Assembly: GCF_000745265.1 (NCBI RefSeq)
Contig: NZ_JQNN01000001.1
Span: 3,906,001-3,970,000 of the forward strand
DNA length: 64,000 nt
Direction of reading: 5' to 3'
Source: Massilia sp. 9096
Lineage (GTDB): Bacteria; Pseudomonadota; Gammaproteobacteria; Burkholderiales; Burkholderiaceae_D
Made by a program: the position numbers and the translations under genes. This document shows positions 12,446-19,594 of the stretch, in pieces. Below the pieces are notes generated by a model. That model was given only the letters and a program-made list of their open reading frames with translations. It was not told the origin of the DNA and made no database searches. Within the stretch, counting starts at the first letter, position 1; each line of letters begins with the position of its first letter.

Positions 12446-13165
12446 TTACGGCGATCCGTGCTCGCGCTTGAGCCAGTCGAGCAGTTCGTCGAAGTCACGC
12501 ACGGTCGCGTCCGGCACTACGTCGTGCTCCAGGTGCTTCGTGGAACCGGTGCGGTTCATCCAGACCGCGCGCAAGCCGGCGCGCTGGGCGCCCTGCACGT
12601 CGAGCAGCACGTCGTCGCCGACGTACACCGCGTCTGCCGGATCGACGCCCAGTTCGCGGCAGGCGGCCAGGAAGATCGCGGCGTCCGGCTTGGCCACGCC
12701 CAGCTCGTGCGCCGCCACCGACACCTTGAAATGATGCGACAGGCCGATCGTGCGCAGGTCGGCGTTGCCGTTCGAGATCGAGCCGACCAGCACGCGGTCG
12801 CGCAGGCGGATCAGGCCGGGCACCACGTCGTCGAAGGGGATCACGGCGTTACGCGCGGCAAAGAATTGCGTCATCGCGTGCTCGACCTTGGCCGGATCTT
12901 CGCCGGCCTGTTCGAAGGCGGCCAGCAGGCCGGCGCGGCGCAGCTTGCCGAGGTCGAGGTTCAACTCCGGCTTTTGCGCCAGCATCTCGAGGCGCGCCTG
13001 GCGCAGCGTGTCGATCGTGAAGCGCTCGGCCACGCGCGGCGCATGCTCGCGCAGCCACGCGAACAGCGTTTCCTCGGCCTGCAGGATGGTCGGGGCGATC
13101 GGCCACAAGGTATCGTCCAGGTCGAACAGGATGGCCTTGGGCCAGGCGCGGCGGGGTGTCGTCAT
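12446..13165 (-). CDS. HAD-superfamily hydrolase
   Basis: A 239-aa haloacid-dehalogenase phosphatase. Motif I is FDLDDTLWP (nucleophile and acid Asp), motif II is VGSISNG, the Lys is in HELGVAKPDAAIF, and motif III is YVGDDVLLDVQGA. A helical cap domain lies between motifs I and II. The substrate is unknown; such proteins dephosphorylate small metabolites. The ATG at 13165 is preferred over an in-frame TTG at 13174; neither has a strong ribosome site. It lies 52 bases before hrcA on the same strand. Confidence 0.85.
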   Translation of the reverse strand: MTTPRRAWPKAILFDLDDTLWPIAPTILQAEETLFAWLREHAPRVAERFTIDTLRQARLEMLAQKPELNLDLGKLRRAGLLAAFEQAGEDPAKVEHAMTQFFAARNAVIPFDDVVPGLIRLRDRVLVGSISNGNADLRTIGLSHHFKVSVAAHELGVAKPDAAIFLAACRELGVDPADAVYVGDDVLLDVQGAQRAGLRAVWMNRTGSTKHLEHDVVPDATVRDFDELLDWLKREHGSP

Positions 13166-13346
13166 GCGACCCAAGGATAGCGAGGGCGACGAGGAAAATC
13201 AATGCGCGGCGTTGCCGTTACACCGTGATACAAAGGTGAATGAGTCCGCAACTCGGCAAATGCACTAAAATGATGGGTATTTTTCTATTCGATAGTGGCA
13301 GCCGGCGGCGTGTGGCGTGCACTATCCTGTCCCTTTCGGAGATTCT

Positions 13347-13964
13347 ATGAAGCGTTCGACCCTGCGTGCTGGCCTTGCGCTCGCATGCGCGCTCGGCCTG
13401 TCTGCCTGCGGCGGCGGCAGCGGCGACCTGTATTTGACCGGCCAGATTTACGGCGGCGTGACCGCCGATGGCCTGATCCTTCAAAACAATGGCGGCGACG
13501 ACCTGGCCGTGCCGGCCGGGGCCACGACCTTCCAGTTCGGCAACCGCATCTCCACCGACGACGAGTTCAGTATCACCGTCAAGCAGGCCCCGGCGAATTC
13601 CAGCGTCGACAAATGCGTCGTGTCGAACGGCCACGCGCGCGCGAATTACTACACGATTGGCCAGATTTCCGTGAGTTGCGCCATCAACCAGATTGCGATG
13701 ACGGTGACCGTGAACGGCTTGACCGGCGCAGGCCTGACCCTGGTCAATGGCTCGGACAAGAAAGACGTTGCCGCCGGCACGCCCAGCGTGGTCATGGCTC
13801 CCGTTTTCCAGGATGGTCCTTATGCAGTCAAGGTGCTGAACCAGCCGGTCGGGCAGACCTGCAACGTCAGCGGCGGCGACACCGGCACCGGCGCCGGCAC
13901 GGTCGGCGCGACGCCGGTCACCAGCGTCGTGGTCACCTGCACTAATAACGCGGCCAGCACTTAA
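13347..13964 (+). CDS. Putative lipoprotein with duplicated Cys-paired domain (A)
   Basis: A 205-aa protein of unknown function. The lipobox LSAC with Cys21 is followed by CGGGSGD, a flexible tether with Asp after the Gly run. The rest is two similar units of about 85 residues, each with a pattern like G(L/V)T..GL.L.NG...L.V..G....F and each ending in two cysteines (KCVV/VSCAIN; TCNV/VTCTNN). The units probably fold as small beta sandwiches with one disulfide. A GGAG site precedes the ATG. The next gene, 17 bases on, encodes a relative, so the two probably work together at the outer membrane. Confidence 0.75.
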   Translation: MKRSTLRAGLALACALGLSACGGGSGDLYLTGQIYGGVTADGLILQNNGGDDLAVPAGATTFQFGNRISTDDEFSITVKQAPANSSVDKCVVSNGHARANYYTIGQISVSCAINQIAMTVTVNGLTGAGLTLVNGSDKKDVAAGTPSVVMAPVFQDGPYAVKVLNQPVGQTCNVSGGDTGTGAGTVGATPVTSVVVTCTNNAAST

Positions 13965-13981
13965 TCTATCTGGAGAATGCC

Positions 13982-14683
13982 ATGAAGTTTTCCTTCGCGC
14001 GTAACGCGCTGGCCCTGGCCGCGTCGCTGTCGCTGGCGTCGTGCGGCGGCGGTGGCAAGGCCACCTATCCGATCAACGTCACCGTCACCGGCCAGACCGA
14101 AGCGGGCCTGGTGCTGAGCACCAACGGCACCGACTACAGCGTCCCGCTGCCGGCGGCCGGACAGAACTCGGTGACCTTCGTGTTCCCGAAACAGGTCGAA
14201 TACGGCGAAGCCTACTCGGTGGTCCCGAAAGGCGCGACGCTGAGCGGCAATACCCTGACCACGCTCGGTACGCAGCCGGCGCACCAGACCTGCCAGCCGT
14301 CGACCGTCTATCCGCACAACCTGCTGGTCTACGGCACCGGCGGCCAGCTGGCCAGCGTCAACATCTATTATGACTGTGCGATCAATACCTATCCGCTTGG
14401 CGGCAGCATCACCGGCTTGACGGCCGATGGCCTGGTGCTGGCCAACGGCAACAACGACATCCTGACGGTGGCGTCCGGCGCGACCAGCTTCATCATGAAC
14501 GCTCAGGTCCCGTACAACACGACCTTCGGCGTCTCGGTACTGACCCAGCCGACCGGCCTGACCTGCTCGGTGAGCGGCGGCAATGGTTCAGCCAATAACG
14601 GTACCGGCATCATGGACGACGCGGCGTCGAAGAACAATGCCGGCGTGACCAACCTGGTCGTGAGCTGCGTGCCCAACACCTGA
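13982..14683 (+). CDS. Putative lipoprotein with duplicated Cys-paired domain (B)
   Basis: A 233-aa paralogue of the preceding lipoprotein, with lipobox LASC (Cys21) and CGGGGK after it. Unit 1 (VTGQTEAGLVLSTNGTD) contains a longer insertion with the TCQPS and DCAIN cysteines. Unit 2 (ITGLTADGLVLANGNND) ends with TCSVSGG and VSCVPNT. A GGAG ribosome site lies 8 bases before the ATG. It is co-transcribed with A and followed by an intrinsic terminator at 14808. The Lys right after the Gly run differs from the Asp of A. Function unknown. Confidence 0.75.
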   Translation: MKFSFARNALALAASLSLASCGGGGKATYPINVTVTGQTEAGLVLSTNGTDYSVPLPAAGQNSVTFVFPKQVEYGEAYSVVPKGATLSGNTLTTLGTQPAHQTCQPSTVYPHNLLVYGTGGQLASVNIYYDCAINTYPLGGSITGLTADGLVLANGNNDILTVASGATSFIMNAQVPYNTTFGVSVLTQPTGLTCSVSGGNGSANNGTGIMDDAASKNNAGVTNLVVSCVPNT

Positions 14684-14807
14684 GGCATTACATAGGAGAT
14701 ATGGTAGTTTCTTATATCAAATATTCCAATTAAAAATTGGACTGATATGTGCTAGTGCAGCATACTTCTACCTGTCTCCTCCAACTCTCCTCAGAAGAAT
14801 TGGATTT

Positions 14808-14836
14808 AAGCCCGCCTCAACAGCGGGCTTTTTTTT
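14808..14836 (+). terminator. Intrinsic terminator of the lipoprotein pair
   Basis: The 8-base-pair stem AAGCCCGC/GCGGGCTT (14808-14830) with a 7-base loop runs into a T8 tract. The 125 bases between the lipoprotein stop and this hairpin are AT-rich and contain a second small perfect hairpin (CCAATT/AATTGG at 14726-14740). Confidence 0.88.
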
Positions 14837-14866
14837 GCCCTCTTTTCGCCAGGGAGGCGCTGCCGA

Positions 14867-15085
14867 TCAGATGCGCTCCTTGTCGGCTGCGCTCAGGCGT
14901 TTGGCAGTCACCGTGATCACTTGCATCGGCTGGCCGTCGATTGCCTTCTGCTCGACGCTCACACGGGCAGCTTGGACACTTTGGGCGCCGTGGATCGCAG
15001 GGATGGCGGCGCTGGCGTAGGTGGTGATGCCGGCCAAGGCCACGGCTGCCAGGAATATCGCTTCCATGTTCTTCATGACGTTCAT
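14867..15085 (-). CDS. Small secreted protein of unknown function
   Basis: A 72-aa protein starting MNVMKNMEAIFLAAVALAGITTYASA, a clear Sec-type signal with an AxA-like cleavage site near residue 26. A short mature part of about 45 residues follows, ending in VITVTAKRLSAADKERI. The ATG at 15085 has a purine-rich ribosome site (GAGGGGA). It is divergent from the haloperoxidase-like gene across a 254-base region carrying a direct repeat. I do not recognise the family. Confidence 0.6.
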   Translation of the reverse strand: MNVMKNMEAIFLAAVALAGITTYASAAIPAIHGAQSVQAARVSVEQKAIDGQPMQVITVTAKRLSAADKERI

Positions 15086-15211
15086 GATTTTTCCCCTCAA
15101 TTAAGTAAATTTCGTTCAGTTTTGCTACGTTTTGGCCTGTCGATCGGCCTTCCATGCTTGTACTGTAGGCCGCTGCCGGCGGCATCTCCATCGGCCTGCG
15201 ACGAACTGCGA

Positions 15212-15244
15212 AAAACGCGGGATGAAAGCCCCAAAACGCGGGAT
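15212..15244. promoter_or_regulatory. Direct repeat AAAACGCGGGAT x2, 21-base spacing
   Basis: Two exact 12-base copies (15212-15223 and 15233-15244) lie 21 bases apart, two helical turns, in the divergent region between the small secreted protein and the haloperoxidase-like gene. The spacing suits a dimeric regulator binding one face of the DNA. The regulator is unknown. Confidence 0.45.
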
Positions 15245-15339
15245 CGTGCGTTGCGCCGGCACGATCCGGGGCCTGAGCAGGCTCAACCGCTATCCCGCCG
15301 CCGCTGGCGATACTCCTGTGCGGACAATACGGAGGCAAA

Positions 15340-16251
15340 ATGAGACGGCGGAATTTCTTGAGGCTGGGTTCGGGCGAAGCGATCGGCGGCGCGCTCGCGC
15401 CTTGTGGCAACACGATGGCGCCGGCGCGCGTTCATACCGTGCTCGGCTGGAATCGCCTGGCGCTGCAGGCGCTCCGGACGCAATCCGGCGTGCCAGGCTC
15501 CACCGCGACCGCGGCGCGTACGCTGGCGATGCTGCATACCTCGATGTACAACGCGTGGGCCGCCTACGACGACGATGCGCGCCAGACCATGCATGGCGTC
15601 GCGGTGCGCCTGCCGCGCGCCGAACGCAACGCGGCCAGCAAGGCCGGCGCGATGAGCCACGCGGCCTGCACGGTGTTGAACAGGCTGTTTCCAGCTCATG
15701 CGGCGGCGTTCGACGCCAGCCTGGGCGCCCTGGGCTTGGCGCGGGGCCTGGAAGCCGGCCAGTTCAGCCCGGCCGGCATCGGCCGCGCCCAAGCCATCAA
15801 CATGCTCGACACCTCTTGCGAAGATGAGGTCCGGCCCTTCGCACCGACCGCGCCGGGCTGGGCCGCCGCCCCGGCCTATCCCGGCCTCGGCAGCGACACC
15901 GGTGCCGAAGCGCCACCGCTGCGCTGGTGCCGGCTTGCGCACGGCGTGTCCATGCGTGACGGCCACGACGACGACCGCGACGTGCTGCTGTATTTCGTTT
16001 TAAGCAATGCGCTCGCCGATGCCGCGCTGGCCGGTGCGGATGGCGGCGCTGCCGCCGCCGAGGTGCTGCGCAGCTTCACCGGCAGCGACCGGCCCGGCGC
16101 CGGCGCAATGCGCGAGGGCGCCGCGGCCAGCTTCAGCGGGATCGCTGCGCTGGATGGGCGCACGCGCGCGCGCGCGCGGCTGGCAGAAGGACGGGAAGTC
16201 GGCGCGCAGGTGTTCGACAAGGCGCGCCGCTATTGGCAGGGGAAACTCTGA
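15340..16251 (+). CDS. Tat-exported vanadium haloperoxidase-related protein with core deleted
   Basis: A 303-aa protein. The N-terminus has a twin-arginine-like RRRNFLRLG signal, though the hydrophobic part is short. Residues 30-75 (VLGWNRLALQALRTQSG...LAMLHTSMYNAWAAYDDDA) match the N-terminal part of vanadium-dependent haloperoxidase relatives. Later, WCRLAHGVSMRDGH...LLYFVLSNALADAALAG and AAAAEVLRSFTGSD also match. Full-length relatives place the vanadate-binding RP and SGHS motifs between these blocks; here the two ends are joined directly, so the catalytic centre is missing. The reading frame is intact with a good site (GGAGG) before the ATG. It is either a repurposed protein or a decaying gene. 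Confidence 0.65.
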   Translation: MRRRNFLRLGSGEAIGGALAPCGNTMAPARVHTVLGWNRLALQALRTQSGVPGSTATAARTLAMLHTSMYNAWAAYDDDARQTMHGVAVRLPRAERNAASKAGAMSHAACTVLNRLFPAHAAAFDASLGALGLARGLEAGQFSPAGIGRAQAINMLDTSCEDEVRPFAPTAPGWAAAPAYPGLGSDTGAEAPPLRWCRLAHGVSMRDGHDDDRDVLLYFVLSNALADAALAGADGGAAAAEVLRSFTGSDRPGAGAMREGAAASFSGIAALDGRTRARARLAEGREVGAQVFDKARRYWQGKL

Positions 16252-16261
16252 AGCGGATGAA

Positions 16262-17041
16262 TCAGGCCGCCGGCTTGAGCAGGTTGGCCAGCGCCACGTA
16301 CTGCTCCAGGCCGACCGCTTCCGGGCGCACGCCCGGATCGACGCCGGCGTCGACCAGCTGCTGCTCGGTGAACATGCCGGCGACACAATTGCGAATCACC
16401 TTGCGCCGCTGCGAGAACGCCTTGGCCACGACGGCCTCCAGCGTGCCGGCATCGGCCGCGAGCTGGCGCCGGGTCGGCGCCATGCGCACGATCGCGGAAT
16501 CGACCTGCGGCGGCGGATCGAAGGCGGTCGGTGGCACCACGAACAGCATCGCCATGTCGTAGCGCCATTGCAGCATGACCGACAGGCGGCCGTAGGCCTT
16601 GGTGCCCGGCTCGGCCACCATGCGCTCGACCACTTCCTTTTGCAGCATGAAGTGCTGGTCCTCGACCAGGTGGGCATAGTCGGCCAGGTGGAACAGCAGC
16701 GGGCTCGAGATGTTGTACGGGAGGTTGCCGACCACGCGCAGCTTCTTGCCCTCGGGGACCGGGATCGAACCGAAGTCGAACTTCAGCGCGTCGCCGGCGT
16801 GGATCGTCAGGCGTTCGCGCGGATAGGCTTTTTCAAGGCGCGCCACCAGGTCGCGGTCCAGCTCGACCACGTGCATGTGCTCGAGCTCCTTGAGCAGCAG
16901 CGCGGTCATCGCCGCCAGGCCGGGGCCGATCTCGACCATGGTGTCGCCGGGGCGCGGGCCGATGGCGTCGATGATGTTGTGGAGGACGTGGTCGTCGGTC
17001 AGGAAGTTCTGGCCGAAGCGCTTGCGGGCTACGTGTTTCAT
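16262..17041 (-). CDS. rsmA: 16S rRNA dimethyladenosine transferase (A1518/A1519)
   Basis: A 259-aa KsgA-type methyltransferase that dimethylates two adjacent adenosines at the 3' end of 16S rRNA late in 30S assembly. It has RKRFGQNFLTD at the start, SAM motif I VEIGPGLAAMT, and catalytic motif IV NLPYNISSPLLFHL. It is the last gene of lptD-surA-pdxA-rsmA, 47 bases after pdxA. Confidence 0.97.
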   Translation of the reverse strand: MKHVARKRFGQNFLTDDHVLHNIIDAIGPRPGDTMVEIGPGLAAMTALLLKELEHMHVVELDRDLVARLEKAYPRERLTIHAGDALKFDFGSIPVPEGKKLRVVGNLPYNISSPLLFHLADYAHLVEDQHFMLQKEVVERMVAEPGTKAYGRLSVMLQWRYDMAMLFVVPPTAFDPPPQVDSAIVRMAPTRRQLAADAGTLEAVVAKAFSQRRKVIRNCVAGMFTEQQLVDAGVDPGVRPEAVGLEQYVALANLLKPAA

Positions 17042-17088
17042 TGCTCTTATGTCGGTTGGAGGTGCTCAGGTCTGGAACTGAGCCGAAT

Positions 17089-18141
17089 CTAAGCCCGGAC
17101 CCGGGCCCGCGCCATGGCCAGGGCGACGCGGATCGCCTCTTCCATGCTGCCGCAGTCGGCCTGGCCGAGGCCGCGCGCCGCCAGGTCGAGCGCCGTGCCG
17201 TGGTCGACCGAGGTGCGGATCAAAGGCAGGCCGAGCGTGATATTGACGCCGCGCCCGAAGGTGGCGTGCTTGAGCACCGGCAGGCCCTGATCGTGGTACA
17301 TCGCCAGCACGGCGTCGGCGTCCTGCAGGTACTTGGGCTGGAACAGGGTGTCGGCCGGATACGGGCCGCGCGCATCGATCCCGCGCGCGCGCGCGTCCTC
17401 GAGGGTCGGCGTGATCACGTCGATTTCTTCGCGGCCCAGATAGCCGTTCTCGCCGGCATGGGGATTCAGGCCGGTGACCAGGATACGCGGCACGGCGATG
17501 CCGAATTTGTCGCGCAGGTCGGCATGCAGGATGTCCAGCACCTGCGTCAGCGACTCTCGCGTGATCGCCGCGGGAACGTCCTTGAGCGGCAAATGGGTGG
17601 TGGCCAGGGCCACGCGCAGATAGGGTTGCCCCGCACCTGGCGAGCCCGCCAGCATCATGACGACCTTGGGCGTGCCGGTCTTTTCGGCCAGGTATTCGGT
17701 GTGGCCCGAAAACGCCACGCCGGCGTCGTTGATCGTGCTCTTTTGCAGCGGCGCGGTGACGATGGCGTCGAACCAGCCGCGGCCGCCGGCACGCGCGCCT
17801 TCGATCGCGAGATCGAGCGTGGCCAGCACCGACAGGCCATTGGCGGCGTCGAGCTGCCCCGGCGTCACGTGCGCGGCGAGCGGCACGTCGATGACCGGGA
17901 TCACGTCGGCGCCGAAGTGCGGCAAGCCGCTGTGGCGCAGCGCCAGCGTCGAGATCGCGGACAGCCGGATGTCGGGGTCGATCAGGCTGGCGGTCAGCGC
18001 GAGGAAGGCGGCGTCGCCGAGCAGCACGCAACGCGCCTCGCGGCGCAGCGCCCAGGCCGCGCGGATCGAGATCTCCGGGCCGATGCCGGCCGGTTCGCCG
18101 ACCGTGAGCGCCAGCGTGGGACGCGCGCCTGCGGTGGACAT
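17089..18141 (-). CDS. pdxA: 4-hydroxythreonine-4-phosphate dehydrogenase
   Basis: A 350-aa enzyme of the DXP-dependent pyridoxal phosphate pathway that oxidises 4-phosphohydroxy-L-threonine. Signature blocks include [40 protein letters not shown], the metal-binding His region [16 protein letters not shown], and [13 protein letters not shown]. It starts 3 bases after surA on the same transcript. Slightly longer than E. coli PdxA (329 aa) through internal Ala/Arg-rich insertions. Confidence 0.97.
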   Translation of the reverse strand: MSTAGARPTLALTVGEPAGIGPEISIRAAWALRREARCVLLGDAAFLALTASLIDPDIRLSAISTLALRHSGLPHFGADVIPVIDVPLAAHVTPGQLDAANGLSVLATLDLAIEGARAGGRGWFDAIVTAPLQKSTINDAGVAFSGHTEYLAEKTGTPKVVMMLAGSPGAGQPYLRVALATTHLPLKDVPAAITRESLTQVLDILHADLRDKFGIAVPRILVTGLNPHAGENGYLGREEIDVITPTLEDARARGIDARGPYPADTLFQPKYLQDADAVLAMYHDQGLPVLKHATFGRGVNITLGLPLIRTSVDHGTALDLAARGLGQADCGSMEEAIRVALAMARARVRA

Positions 18142-18144
18142 GGC

Positions 18145-19566
18145 TTACTTGTCCTCGCGGAACTCGACGTAGGCGCGGTCGCGCACCTGGCGGCGCCAAT
18201 CCTGCAGCGCTTCGTCGCGTTTGCGGTCGGTCAGGGCCTGGCGCGCTTCGCCGCGCTCCTTGTCCTTCGACGCGTCCTGGCTCTTGCGCTCGACCACTTC
18301 GATCAGGTGCAGGCCGAACGGCGACTTGACGATGCCCGACACTTCGCCCGGCTTGAGCGTGGCCATGGCCTTCTCGAATTCCTCAGGGACGTCGCCGGCT
18401 TCCAGCCAGCCCAGGTCACCGCCCTTGGACGCCGAACCGTCGTTCGAGTTCTGGCGCGCCATGTCTTCGAAGGTGGCCTGCTTGCTGTCGATCTTGGCCT
18501 TGATCTCGGCCAGCTTCTTGCGTGCGTCGTCCTCGCTCTGGGTCGGGGTGATCTTGAGCAGGATGTGGCGCGCATGGGTCTGGTTAACCACGGCCGCGTC
18601 AGCCTGCTGCGCAGCCGCCAGCTGGCGCTGGTCGTTCAGGCGCAGGATGTGGAAGCCGACGTTGGTGCGGATGACCGGCGTGACCTGGCCCGGTTTCAGC
18701 TTGTGCAGCTCGGCGGCGAACATCGGCGGCAGGCGGTCCGGGTCGCGCCAGCCGACCGCGCCGCCCTTGAGCGCGTCGGGCGCGTCCGAATAAGTGGCGG
18801 CCATCTTGGTGAAGTCGGCGCCGGTGCGCAGCTGGCGCGAGACTTCGTCGGCACGCGCCTTGCGCGCGGCGATCTGCTCGGGCGAGGCATTTTCCGGCAG
18901 GCCGACCAGGATTTGCGAGATGTCCATCTCGACGCGGTCGGCGGCGGCGGCCTTCTCGGCGGCCAGGTAGGTGTCGATCTCGGCGTCGGTCACCTGGATC
19001 TTGCTGTCGACTTCGTGCTCGACCAGGCGCTGCAGCATGATCTCGTTGCGGATCTGTTCGCGGAACTGGCCGAACGGCATGCCCTCTTTCTCGATCGCGT
19101 TGCGGTAGTCCTGCACGCTCATCTTCTGGCTTTCGGCGATGCGGCCGATCGCGCGGTCGACCATGGTGTCGTCGACGCGCACACCCATGTCCTTGGCCAT
19201 CTGGATCTGGGCGCGCTCGGTGATCATGAATTCGACCACCTGGCGGCGCAGCGTTTCTTCGTCCGGCAACGCGGCTTTCTGGGTGCGCGCATTCTGGATC
19301 GCTTCGTTGACGCGCTGGTCGACTTCGCGCTTGGTGATGACTTCGTCGTTGACGATCACGTACACGGAGTCGATCACGTGGGCATTGCTCGCGGCCGGCG
19401 GCAGGAAACCGGTGCTCTTGGGTGCCGCGGGCTTGGCGGCCGCAGCAGGAGCGGCAGCGGAGGCGGCCGGCTTGGCCTGGGCCAGCGCTTCGCCGGCGGC
19501 GAGGGCGCACAGCAGCAGCGCTGCCAGCTTCATCGGGGTGGTACGCATATTCGGAAAAGCACTCAT
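18145..19566 (-). CDS. surA: Periplasmic peptidyl-prolyl isomerase and chaperone SurA
   Basis: A 473-aa outer-membrane-protein chaperone. It has a signal peptide (hydrophobic LAALLLCALAAGEALAQ), an Ala/Lys linker, the N-terminal chaperone domain (IDSVYVIVNDEVITKREVD) and two parvulin domains (DISQILVGLPE... and ARHILLKITPTQSED...). The long start MSAFPN is given; in-frame ATGs at 19548 (MRTTPMK) and 19533 (MKLAALLL) give shorter signal peptides, and none has a strong ribosome site. It lies 28 bases after lptD, whose product it helps to fold. Confidence 0.95.
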   Translation of the reverse strand: MSAFPNMRTTPMKLAALLLCALAAGEALAQAKPAASAAAPAAAAKPAAPKSTGFLPPAASNAHVIDSVYVIVNDEVITKREVDQRVNEAIQNARTQKAALPDEETLRRQVVEFMITERAQIQMAKDMGVRVDDTMVDRAIGRIAESQKMSVQDYRNAIEKEGMPFGQFREQIRNEIMLQRLVEHEVDSKIQVTDAEIDTYLAAEKAAAADRVEMDISQILVGLPENASPEQIAARKARADEVSRQLRTGADFTKMAATYSDAPDALKGGAVGWRDPDRLPPMFAAELHKLKPGQVTPVIRTNVGFHILRLNDQRQLAAAQQADAAVVNQTHARHILLKITPTQSEDDARKKLAEIKAKIDSKQATFEDMARQNSNDGSASKGGDLGWLEAGDVPEEFEKAMATLKPGEVSGIVKSPFGLHLIEVVERKSQDASKDKERGEARQALTDRKRDEALQDWRRQVRDRAYVEFREDK

Positions 19567-19594
19567 TTCAGGTATCTAGTTATCCATGGCCCGG

